Numbered from the stretch's first letter, positions 1 through 6,499 are shown. The stretch is DNA of 8,278 bases from an uncultured beta proteobacterium (GCA_903944555.1 CAJASG010000509.1:1-8278), one strand, 5' to 3'. Program-made: numbers and translations. The notes: generated from the letters alone by a model not told the origin.

Positions 1-273
1 ACATCATGCGTGCCGGGCACAAGTACAAGGCGGATATCGGCGTACGCGCTCTCGCGCGCGCGCGCGCGCTGGCCCATCCACGCGCTTGTCTTCTTACGCG
101 CTCGTCGCCGTGTACGTGCAGAGCCGCGCCGGCATGGACGAGGACGAGTTCATTGACGCGAAGCTGCTCGAGAAGAAGGAGACGCGGTTCACGGCGCGCA
201 AGCAGCAGGCGACGGACCTGCAGCGCGCCGTCGCCGCGGACAAGCGCGCCACCGCCACGACGGCGCGCTGCTG
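1..273. other. Foreign-looking GC/CpG-rich segment, possibly picoalgal nuclear DNA joined to the bacterial contig
   Basis: The segment is far richer in G+C and CpG than what follows, and the change is abrupt around 262-285. Frame 2 is open from position 2 to a TAA at 281-283. From about 122 it reads like ordinary protein (SRAGMDEDEFIDAKLLEKKE), with third positions almost all G or C, as in prasinophyte algae such as Micromonas or Ostreococcus. A spliced reading is possible: frame 3 (MRAGHKYKADIG, 6-41), an 80-base intron from GT at 42 to CAG at 119-121, then frame 2 from 122 in phase 0. I do not recognise the product. No bacterial ribosome site or promoter is visible. An assembly chimera is the likeliest explanation; real acquired DNA or an unusual bacterial stretch is less likely. 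Confidence 0.5.
53..69. repeat. (CG)8 dinucleotide run
   Basis: Eight CG dinucleotides in a row plus a final C. Alternating CG of this length can adopt Z-DNA and is prone to slippage. It lies inside the foreign-looking segment, in the middle of the possible intron (42-121), and nothing similar occurs in the rest of the window. Confidence 0.9.
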
Positions 274-903
274 GTGGTTTTAAACCAACTGCCACCCAAA
301 GATATTTTGGCCGTGATTCGGGAGTACGACAACTCCAAGGAATCGGTGGTGAACCTGTTGGTCTCACCCATGCAGTTCGCCCGTGCAGTGGTCATCGAGA
401 AGCAATACCGGGACCTGACGCGCACCCACCTGCGGGGCATGGTCAACTCCATTATTTTCCGGGGAGATACAGACCCTCTAGAGTTCTTGAATGCGATTGG
501 CGATCTGGAGGGCGGCAGCGAAGCGCTGGCCGATTACTTCTCCGAAAAGTGGAGCCGCGTGGAGGCATTTGCCCGTTGCGGCACCTTCGACACCATGGAA
601 GACGATGGCGATATGCTGTCCGAGACCGCCTTGTACGCATCGGCCTATGCCAGCGCGCGGGTAGAGCAAGACGAAGTGGCCGACCAGGACTGGATGGAGC
701 TTGCCTGGATTTTGCGCTACCAGAACCCGGACCTCTTTATTGAGATGCTGCTGGTGCTGCGTGCCAAGGCGCGCGCCCACGACATGGGCTTGGGTGACGA
801 GTTTGAAGGCGAAGAGGACGACGGAAAAGTGGAGACCGGCGACACGGACCGCGGCAAGGCCACCCCGGTGGCACGCGAGTCCGACGAAGAATCGGCGATC
901 TAA
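274..903 (+). CDS. Conserved-looking hypothetical protein, helical with acidic tail; 5' end doubtful
   Basis: I do not recognise the function. The 209-residue frame starts at GTG 274 with no Shine-Dalgarno sequence, and the upstream DNA is foreign-looking, so the true N-terminus is probably lost or altered at the join. The same frame stays open upstream to a TGA at 154-156. The body (residues 5-165) is amphipathic helix with no signal peptide or membrane segment, suggesting a cytoplasmic protein. Notable stretches are LPPKDILAVIREYDN (6-20) and HLRGMVNSIIFRGD (52-65). Residues 172-209 form an acidic, probably disordered tail. The repeated helical style is faintly like the DUF6178 group, but I cannot confirm that. 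It abuts the next gene (TAA 901-903, ATG 904), so the two are probably translationally coupled and work together. Confidence 0.75.
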   Translation: MVLNQLPPKDILAVIREYDNSKESVVNLLVSPMQFARAVVIEKQYRDLTRTHLRGMVNSIIFRGDTDPLEFLNAIGDLEGGSEALADYFSEKWSRVEAFARCGTFDTMEDDGDMLSETALYASAYASARVEQDEVADQDWMELAWILRYQNPDLFIEMLLVLRAKARAHDMGLGDEFEGEEDDGKVETGDTDRGKATPVARESDEESAI

Positions 904-2118
904 ATGCCCAAGTCGCTATCGCTGTTTGATGCGCGGCCTTTTTTTGAAAAGGCCTTGGTGTATGGCGTGCAAAACAACATCATCAGCCCACAGAAGCTGG
1001 AAGCGATTTGCACCGATGCGCCCAAGGGTATGGTGCAGATTGCGCGTTATTTTGGCAGCGAGTTCCTGCGCCCCGAGCTTGAATGGGCGAAGGATCGCAT
1101 GGTGAATTTGGTGAGCCTGTACCTGGAGAGCACCACGGCGGGCGATTTGCAGCAAGCGGCGGAGTCGCTGCGTGATTTCTCCTTCATGTCACGCTCCAAG
1201 GGCGGCTCTGACATGCTGAAGGCCTTGATCGCCATGCCGCAAAACAGCCACTTCGGCATGAATGAGCGCAGCGGCTTCACGGACGACCAGATTCCGCTGC
1301 TGGCCAAATGGACCTTGCGCAGCCTGCCCGACTACCAAACCGAGTTGGCCAAGCGCAGCCAGGTAGCCCAAGTCATTGACGCCGCTATCTGGATGGCTGA
1401 CCAACTGGGGCTGGATGCAGGAGACTTGGAAGAGGCCGGCAAAGACGCAGAAGCCGTCATTCGCACCGCATTGTTGGTGTTTTCGATGAAACGCACGGAG
1501 GTCCCTGACTGGATTGCGTTCGAGAAAATGATCCTGACATTGCGCAAAAAATACGGTGCATCCATCACCGCTGCAGCCACTACCGTCACAATTCCGAAGG
1601 ATCTGCCACCCCAATTCAGGGCGGTAGTGGAATTGGTTCGGCAATCTGTATTGTCGGATTTACCCAGAATACTGGACACAAGCCTGAAGACCCGAAAGCT
1701 CTTTGACCAAACCCCTGCTTTCATGGGGCGCTATTTCTGGCAGGAAGACGGACTCAATGAAGTCGACCACTTTGACCGGGCGATCTCCGAAAAATGGACC
1801 AAAGCCACGGGGGGGCACAGCGATGAAGGCGCCTTGCTCACGCTGTTCTTGTGCCTAGCAGCCACAGCAACGCCCAAGACCTTGCTGACTGAAAAAGGAT
1901 CTGCAACCCTTGTGCGCAAGATTCGAAAAGACGGTCTCAAACCCGAAGTGGCCACCGAGTTCATCATGGCCCATGCGCCAGAACAACACCAAGGTGACTA
2001 CACCCGAATGTGGATGGAGTTCATCGAAGAAGCCCAATCCACATTGCTGAGTGACCATGACTACGCGCTGAACGATGCCGTCGCCCTCCTCCGGCGCGAA
2101 TGCAACGTAAAGCAATAG
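904..2118 (+). CDS. Hypothetical protein, helical, coupled to the upstream gene
   Basis: A 404-residue protein I do not recognise. The ATG follows the upstream stop codon directly, and no separate ribosome site stands out beyond the purine stretch in GACGAAGAATCGG, so re-initiation by terminating ribosomes is likely. The chain looks almost wholly alpha-helical and soluble. One short hydrophobic stretch (ALLTLFLCLAATA, 310-322) is too short and isolated to be a convincing membrane anchor. There is no signal peptide, nucleotide-binding loop or metal-binding cluster. Codon use is bacterial and uniform, so unlike the 5' end of its partner this gene looks intact. It ends just before the 2137-2177 hairpin, convergent with the reductase gene. 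A complex with the upstream product is a reasonable inference from the coupling. Confidence 0.85.
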   Translation: MPKSLSLFDARPFFEKALVYGVQNNIISPQKLEAICTDAPKGMVQIARYFGSEFLRPELEWAKDRMVNLVSLYLESTTAGDLQQAAESLRDFSFMSRSKGGSDMLKALIAMPQNSHFGMNERSGFTDDQIPLLAKWTLRSLPDYQTELAKRSQVAQVIDAAIWMADQLGLDAGDLEEAGKDAEAVIRTALLVFSMKRTEVPDWIAFEKMILTLRKKYGASITAAATTVTIPKDLPPQFRAVVELVRQSVLSDLPRILDTSLKTRKLFDQTPAFMGRYFWQEDGLNEVDHFDRAISEKWTKATGGHSDEGALLTLFLCLAATATPKTLLTEKGSATLVRKIRKDGLKPEVATEFIMAHAPEQHQGDYTRMWMEFIEEAQSTLLSDHDYALNDAVALLRRECNVKQ

Positions 2119-2136
2119 CCAGACGGTAAGGCAGTC

Positions 2137-2177
2137 GCTGCTGAATTGGGCCTAAATCTAAGGCCTAAGTCAGCAGC
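2137..2177. terminator. Long hairpin between convergent genes, probable bidirectional terminator
   Basis: GCTGCTGA (2137-2144) pairs perfectly with TCAGCAGC (2170-2177). Inside lie one A/G mismatch, two T-A pairs, one G-T pair and five more pairs (GGCCT 2149-2153 with AGGCC 2161-2165), closing on a 7-base loop (2154-2160). It sits between the stop of the plus-strand hypothetical gene (2118) and the stop of the minus-strand reductase gene (2189), where a shared terminator is expected. Neither side has a strong T-run, so termination may be inefficient or partly Rho-assisted. Confidence 0.65.
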
Positions 2178-2188
2178 ACTTGTTCCGA

Positions 2189-4462
2189 TCAGGTGGCTAC
2201 GACCACTTTCTTGGTGGCCTTGGCTGCTACCTTCTTGACCACAGCTTTGGCAACCTTGGTCGCGGGGGCAGCTTTCGGTGCTGGCGCCTTTTTGACGGCA
2301 ACGGCCTTCTTCACCGGTGCTTTTTTGGCCGCCTTTGCAACCACAGCGACCTTGGCGGCTGGCTTAGGAGCCGCAACGACCTTGACAGCTTTGACCGCCT
2401 TAGCCGCTTTTGCAGGCTTCTCACCGGCTGTACCCGTCCATGTCAAACGGGCCTTCTTGGCCAAGGTCACCACTTTGGCAATATCTTCGTCGGTATGCAC
2501 GCCCTTGACACCCGAAATGGCCGCCAGCTTCATACCGTGCTTGAGACCGAGCTTGTAGATCTCTTTGACCTTTTCCCACTCGGTGTCACGCCCGACGGTA
2601 AAGACCTCAAAGCGGCCTTCCAGCGCCAACACAATGGTCTCCGCCAGGCAGGCGTAGATCACGTTCGGTGGCAGGCTGATGCTCTTCATGCCCTTGACTT
2701 TGGTGGGCAACTCAATTTCACCCGACTCGATCACCAACACGTCTGGCCGTTTGGCAACGTCTGAAGCGGGCAAATCCAGGGGCCGTGCCACGTCCGTAAT
2801 CACGCAACCAGGCTTCACCCGCATGATGTCCAGAATTTCCTTACCAGCACCCGAAGTGGACGTGACGATCATGTCCATGTCGGCCAACAAATCGTTGTAG
2901 TTGATGGTGGTGAACACCTTGGCGTCTGGAGTTTCTTTCAGGATGGAGGCCTTGAGCTCGTCGAGCTTGCTCAGGGTGCGTCCCGCCAGATACACCTCAT
3001 CAAACGACATCGCCAGCAGACGCGCGCTGACCGAGCCGATGGAGCCGGAAGCCCCGATCACCATGGTCTTTGCAGCCACCTTCTTGTTTTTATTGATCGT
3101 CACCAAACCCATGCGGCGCATGGCGTCGGCAGCGGCCCACAGTGCGCCAGAAGCCGAGTAGCTGTTGCCGGTGGTAATCGGCAGACTGGAGCGACGTGCA
3201 ACCGTTACACCGGCATCGCCCACCACTTTGGTGAAGGCGCCCAGACCCATGATCTGAGCCCCCATTTTTTCGGCCATTTTGGATGCTTGCAGCAGACGGC
3301 GGTAGGTGAACTCCGGGCTGCGCGACAGCATTTCCTTGGGCGTACCGCCCACGGAAATGAGCCAGCCTTCGGTTTCAGCGCCTGTTGGCGAAATGATATT
3401 GCTCATCTTGCAATACACCATCGGTGGCATGTGGGCCGCCAGTGTTTCGATCTTGTCCATGACGAACTTTGGGGTCGCCTTGGGGATCGGGAACGCGTTT
3501 TTGATGTAATTCTGGCTAAGCGGATGAATCACGAACGCAAAACGGCGGATATTGCGGAACTTGCCGGTGGGGTGCAACAAGCGCGGCACGATTTTGAGTT
3601 CATCCAGAATCTCATCAAAATCGTCGTCCGAGACTTCCTCAGGCGATTTTTCCAGCGCGGCCAAAATCATGGCCTCAATCGTGTTGATGCCCACAACCTT
3701 CTCAAACAACTTGGGGGACACGTCCACCACCAGGTTCACCTTGCATTTAGTGAAGAACGCCATGCGCTCATCATCGACCGCAGACGTAATGAGTGTTTTG
3801 CCCTCCAGGTTGGAGGCATTGCCCACCGCCTTGATCTCGGCAAAGGTGCCAACCACCACGTGCGATTTGGCCACCGCACTGGCTGCGCGGCTGATTTTGA
3901 ATTCACTCAGGGAGGCTTCGAGCATTTCACCAGGCTTGCCACTCAGAATAAAGTCGCTGCCTTTGGCATACAACTCCAATTGTTCCAGCGAGCCCAGCAT
4001 GGCGGGCGCACCGGTCTGAAACAAAGCGTCGGCAAAGCTCAGGTTTTTGGAGTAGTCGGACATGGCCAATGCCATGTCGTAGTTGCGCATACCCGATAGA
4101 AACAGCACCAAATTGTTATTGAAGTAGTGGCCCAACTCTTTTTGCACATAGTGAATGGCGCGCACTTGCAGCAAACGGCGCAGGGTGGCGCCCGTCGTCA
4201 CAGGAACGCGCGTGACCACATTCGTCAAGCGCTTGGTTTCCTTGTTGGTGACCGTGCGAAGTCCCACGTTGTAGTGGTCACTGATTTCACCCAAACCAAT
4301 GGCATCGGCCGTGGCCTGGTGGCGGCGCATCAACTCCCATGCCTTGCCCGTGTCCTGGTCTGCGCCTAAACGGCGCACCGAGAAACTTTGGCCCAAGAAC
4401 TCGGTCTTGAACTCAAAATCCTGCTTGGATGAACCCAATGTGACGGTAACTACTTTTTTCAT
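2189..4462 (-). CDS. Fusion reductase: 'quinate 5-dehydrogenase'-like domain + acyl-ACP reductase-like domain + Lys/Ala tail
   Basis: This 757-residue protein has three parts. Residues 1-275 resemble a ~300-residue clostridial family annotated quinate 5-dehydrogenase, with the opening VVTVTLGSSKQDF and later GKTLITSAVDDE (221-232) and GINTIEAMILAAL (258-270); that label is weakly founded. Residues ~305-650 match the whole length of cyanobacterial long-chain acyl-ACP reductase (COG5322, ~340 residues): FVIHPLS (310-316), GLGAFT (406-411), TTGNSYSA (430-437), dinucleotide loop GASGSIG (470-476), and YACLAETIVLALEG (603-616), whose Cys605 aligns with the AAR nucleophile (Cys294 in Synechococcus elongatus). 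Residues 680-757 are almost only Lys, Ala, Val and Pro. AAR reduces fatty acyl-ACP/CoA to aldehyde with NADPH, so the same chemistry is inferred here. The ATG at 4462 has GAGGAG (4475-4470) seven bases upstream. The gene follows an alcohol dehydrogenase by 73 bases. Substrate is uncertain; no aldehyde-deformylating oxygenase is nearby. Confidence 0.85.
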   Translation of the reverse strand: MKKVVTVTLGSSKQDFEFKTEFLGQSFSVRRLGADQDTGKAWELMRRHQATADAIGLGEISDHYNVGLRTVTNKETKRLTNVVTRVPVTTGATLRRLLQVRAIHYVQKELGHYFNNNLVLFLSGMRNYDMALAMSDYSKNLSFADALFQTGAPAMLGSLEQLELYAKGSDFILSGKPGEMLEASLSEFKISRAASAVAKSHVVVGTFAEIKAVGNASNLEGKTLITSAVDDERMAFFTKCKVNLVVDVSPKLFEKVVGINTIEAMILAALEKSPEEVSDDDFDEILDELKIVPRLLHPTGKFRNIRRFAFVIHPLSQNYIKNAFPIPKATPKFVMDKIETLAAHMPPMVYCKMSNIISPTGAETEGWLISVGGTPKEMLSRSPEFTYRRLLQASKMAEKMGAQIMGLGAFTKVVGDAGVTVARRSSLPITTGNSYSASGALWAAADAMRRMGLVTINKNKKVAAKTMVIGASGSIGSVSARLLAMSFDEVYLAGRTLSKLDELKASILKETPDAKVFTTINYNDLLADMDMIVTSTSGAGKEILDIMRVKPGCVITDVARPLDLPASDVAKRPDVLVIESGEIELPTKVKGMKSISLPPNVIYACLAETIVLALEGRFEVFTVGRDTEWEKVKEIYKLGLKHGMKLAAISGVKGVHTDEDIAKVVTLAKKARLTWTGTAGEKPAKAAKAVKAVKVVAAPKPAAKVAVVAKAAKKAPVKKAVAVKKAPAPKAAPATKVAKAVVKKVAAKATKKVVVAT
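2192..2425 (-). repeat. Low-complexity coding stretch for the Lys/Ala/Pro tail of the reductase
   Basis: This stretch encodes residues 680-757, made of irregular repeats such as KAAKAVKAVK, PAAKVAVVAK and KKAPVKKAVAV. The composition resembles bacterial histone H1-like proteins and the basic tails of some polyhydroxybutyrate granule proteins such as PhaM. No acidic residue occurs after Glu681, so the tail is strongly positive and probably disordered. Such tails bind DNA, polyphosphate or other polyanions in the known cases; that role is only inferred here. The repeated codons make it prone to length changes between strains. Confidence 0.85.
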
Positions 4463-4489
4463 TCAATCTCTCCTCTTTATAAACTTGAA

Positions 4490-4515
4490 ATTCACCGTGA
4501 ATCTGCAGGCGCAGA
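4490..4515. promoter_or_regulatory. Palindrome and adjoining small hairpin in the dehydrogenase-reductase gap
   Basis: ATTCAC-C-GTGAAT (4490-4502) is a perfect 13-base inverted repeat. Directly next to it, TCTGC-AGGC-GCAGA (4502-4515) can form a 5-bp stem with a 4-base loop. Both lie in the 73-base gap between the dehydrogenase stop (4536) and the reductase ribosome site (4475-4470). They could be an operator, an RNA processing/stability element or an attenuating hairpin setting reductase level relative to dehydrogenase. No T-run follows, so a true terminator is unlikely. Chance is possible for the smaller stem. Confidence 0.3.
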
Positions 4516-4535
4516 CTCAGGAAACCACGCATTTT

Positions 4536-5807
4536 TTAAGCCATTTTCTTGCGACTTGGTGCTGTCTTCACCTTGGCCGCCGCAGGTGGCAGGGCTTGGC
4601 GGATGATGCCTTCACAGACATCCTGCGACATGTAGCGCGGCACGGGATAGCCCGTGTGCGCCTCCCAGCAAGCGGCTTTTGCCAAAGCGGGAATATCGGA
4701 CTCTTTCAGGGCGGCCAGATAGGTTGGAATGCCCAAATCCCGGTTCAACTGGTCCACGGCATCGAGGAATTTTTGCGCCAGCACCTCGCTGGACTCGTCT
4801 TCGGTGCCAACCTTGGCACGCAGCGCCAAAGTGGCCAGGCGTTCCGTAATGACCGGGCTGGAATACTTGAGCACGTAGGGCAGCATGATGGCGTTGGCCA
4901 AACCATGCGGCGTGTGGTACAGGCCGCCAAACTGGTGCGCAATGGCATGTACATATCCCACATTGGCGCGGGTAAACGCAAACCCGGCGTAGGTCGAGGC
5001 CAACGCCATTTTTTCACGGGCAGCCAGATTGGCACCATCGTTGTACGCAACGCGAAGGTTCTCAAAAATCAAGCCTACTGCCGTCAGCGCCATGCCATCC
5101 GAATACCCAGTGGTCCAGTGCCCGACAAATGCTTCCACCGCATGGGTCAGCGCGTCGATACCGGTAGCAGCCGTGATGTGGGGTGGCAAGCCGGTCATCA
5201 AAGACGGGTCCAACGCGGCCATCTTGGGCACCATGCGGGGATCGACGATGACCAACTTTTTGTGGGTCTCGGGGTCGGAGATCACGGCAGCCACCGTCAC
5301 CTCGGAACCCGTGCCTGCGGTTGTTGGCACCGCGTAAATTTTGACGGGTGCACGCAGGCCTTTGAGGTAGCCGGCCAACTGGCGCAGGGGCTTGGGGTTG
5401 GATACCGCCACCGCAATGGCTTTGGAGGCATCCATCGAGGAGCCACCACCAAACGCGACGATGGCGTCGCACTCGTGTTCCTTGTAAAACGCAATGCCTT
5501 TTTCGATCAGGGGAATCGGCGCGTCGGGCGTGATTTCGTCAAACACGACATAGTTGGCGCCACCAGCGCTCAAGGCATCGGTCAGGGGCTTGAGCAGACC
5601 CAGCTTGGAGATGATGCTGTCGGTAACGATCAGAATTTTGCTATGGCCAAATCCCGCAATGGCTTGTCCCAAGCGACCGCTGGAGCCTGGGCCGACCAGC
5701 AAAGTGGGCTGAGGAATGGGGATAAACCGGGTCACCAGACCTGCTCCCCGCATCAGGGCGCCAAGGCCGGCTGCACGAACTGAGTCACTCAACATATCGG
5801 TAATCAA
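4536..5807 (-). CDS. Iron-containing (group III) alcohol dehydrogenase
   Basis: This 423-residue enzyme of the Fe-ADH family (FucO/AdhB type) interconverts an alcohol and an aldehyde with NAD(P). It shows the dinucleotide site GGGSSMD (120-126) and PTTAGTGSE (161-169). The four metal ligands align with FucO: Asp218 and His222 in TGIDALTHAVEAF, His287 in GYVHAIAHQFG, His301 in HTPHGLANAIMLP. The start is TTG 5807, chosen because GAGGAG (5820-5815) lies exactly seven bases upstream; an in-frame ATG at 5795 is less well placed. The chain is ~40 residues longer than FucO: it has extra N-terminal sequence (1-~33) and a basic C-terminal end, PPAAAKVKTAPSRKKMA (407-423). It is first in a unit with the acyl reductase-like gene, so a long-chain aldehyde/alcohol substrate is inferred. 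Family membership is certain; substrate is not. Confidence 0.95.
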   Translation of the reverse strand: MITDMLSDSVRAAGLGALMRGAGLVTRFIPIPQPTLLVGPGSSGRLGQAIAGFGHSKILIVTDSIISKLGLLKPLTDALSAGGANYVVFDEITPDAPIPLIEKGIAFYKEHECDAIVAFGGGSSMDASKAIAVAVSNPKPLRQLAGYLKGLRAPVKIYAVPTTAGTGSEVTVAAVISDPETHKKLVIVDPRMVPKMAALDPSLMTGLPPHITAATGIDALTHAVEAFVGHWTTGYSDGMALTAVGLIFENLRVAYNDGANLAAREKMALASTYAGFAFTRANVGYVHAIAHQFGGLYHTPHGLANAIMLPYVLKYSSPVITERLATLALRAKVGTEDESSEVLAQKFLDAVDQLNRDLGIPTYLAALKESDIPALAKAACWEAHTGYPVPRYMSQDVCEGIIRQALPPAAAKVKTAPSRKKMA

Positions 5808-5908
5808 GAGATTTCTCCTCGGGGAAATGGCTAAAAGGCGTCAGCATAGTATGCCTTTGCATTTAGCAGTTGGGGCATCACCTTAAACACGGACAAACCC
5901 TGATACGG
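5808..5908 (-). promoter_or_regulatory. Probable promoter region of the dehydrogenase-reductase unit
   Basis: These 101 bases separate the MOSC stop from the dehydrogenase start. On the minus strand, TACTAT (5851-5846) resembles a -10 box and would give a leader of roughly 30 bases; no convincing -35 box lies 16-18 bases upstream. The -10-like sequence sits inside the perfect palindrome GCATA-G-TATGC (5844-5854), a possible operator site. The ribosome site GAGGAG is at 5820-5815. No clear terminator for the upstream MOSC gene is visible here, so read-through from that gene is possible. Confidence 0.35.
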
Positions 5909-6499
5909 TCACCGCATGTGTTTGAACAACTTGGCTTGAAACCGCTCCGGTATGCCCACATGGCGCGGTCCAGGGATCAACTCAAACACCTCACCAGCTT
6001 GCACCGTCCCCGGCTTATCCACTGACAGATAAAAACCACAGTAACCGCTCTGCGCCATGATTTTGGAGGCATTGTTGAAGCCCATGGCGGCGTTGAATTT
6101 GAAGCAGGGTTCGCGTGGTTGTGTCACACACAACTCACAGTCGGCAAAGCGCAACACATCACCCACCCACACATCCGTTTCCAGCAGGCCTTGCAGTGTC
6201 AGGTTCTCTCCCAGGGCACCGGGGAGCAACTGGTCGTCAATGCCCGCCACACCCGCCTCCCGTCGCGCCGCGCGCCAAAAATCGTAATGCTCGGCCGGAT
6301 AGGCGTACACCGCTTTCTCCAGACCGCCGTGCACCGACAGGTCGGCCTGCTCGTCCCCCACCAGTCCCAACGCCGCCACCCCAACCGGCCCCACTACCGG
6401 GGTTTTGTGGATGGCCGTCAGGATGGTCCGGCCCGATATGGTGACTTTGCGGGCCTGGGCCGCCTGAATGCTCAATACCGATTGACCGCTTGGGAACAT
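5909..6499 (-). CDS. MOSC domain protein, YiiM-like
   Basis: A 196-residue MOSC (molybdenum cofactor sulfurase C-terminal) protein. It follows E. coli YiiM closely: GDEQADLSVHGG (48-59), YPAEHYDFW (67-75), GENLTLQGL (97-105) and QPREPCFKF (127-135), with the family cysteine at Cys132. MOSC proteins bind molybdenum cofactor or pass on sulfur; E. coli YiiM and YcbX take part in reducing N-hydroxylated base analogues such as 6-hydroxylaminopurine. The chain stops ~28 residues earlier than YiiM (224), so most of the C-terminal 3-alpha domain is missing, with no sign of a frameshift. ATG 6499 has AAGG (6510-6507) seven bases upstream. It follows the exonuclease stop by 15 bases, so the two are co-transcribed. 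A nucleotide-quality theme linking the pair is attractive but unproven. Confidence 0.9.
   Translation of the reverse strand: MFPSGQSVLSIQAAQARKVTISGRTILTAIHKTPVVGPVGVAALGLVGDEQADLSVHGGLEKAVYAYPAEHYDFWRAARREAGVAGIDDQLLPGALGENLTLQGLLETDVWVGDVLRFADCELCVTQPREPCFKFNAAMGFNNASKIMAQSGYCGFYLSVDKPGTVQAGEVFELIPGPRHVGIPERFQAKLFKHMR

Noticed and set aside
6..743. 245-residue open frame on the plus strand
   Set aside because: It crosses the composition break and overlaps the real frame at 274-903. Its translation is Arg/Ala/Ser low-complexity; only the first ~12 residues look protein-like, as a possible algal exon.
1189..1644. 151-residue open frame on the minus strand
   Set aside because: It is antisense to the 404-residue hypothetical gene, with no ribosome site and no family motif.
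2192..2425. Lys/Ala-rich tail as a separate histone-like gene or frameshift artefact
   Set aside because: The frame is continuous with the reductase domain, there is no internal ribosome site, and Lys/Ala tails of this kind occur naturally on bacterial proteins.
2180..2764. 194-residue open frame on the plus strand
   Set aside because: It is antisense to the Lys/Ala tail of the reductase; its Gly/Phe/Leu-rich start is only the complement of repeated Lys and Ala codons.
3287..4099. 270-residue open frame on the plus strand
   Set aside because: It is antisense to the fusion reductase, with a His/Arg/Gln-rich composition typical of a shadow frame in GC-rich DNA and no ribosome site.
4299..5783. 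494-residue open frame on the plus strand
   Set aside because: It lies opposite the alcohol dehydrogenase and the start of the fusion reductase. Its translation is rich in His, Arg, Gln and Gly with no recognisable motif, and both opposite genes have full family motifs and ribosome sites.
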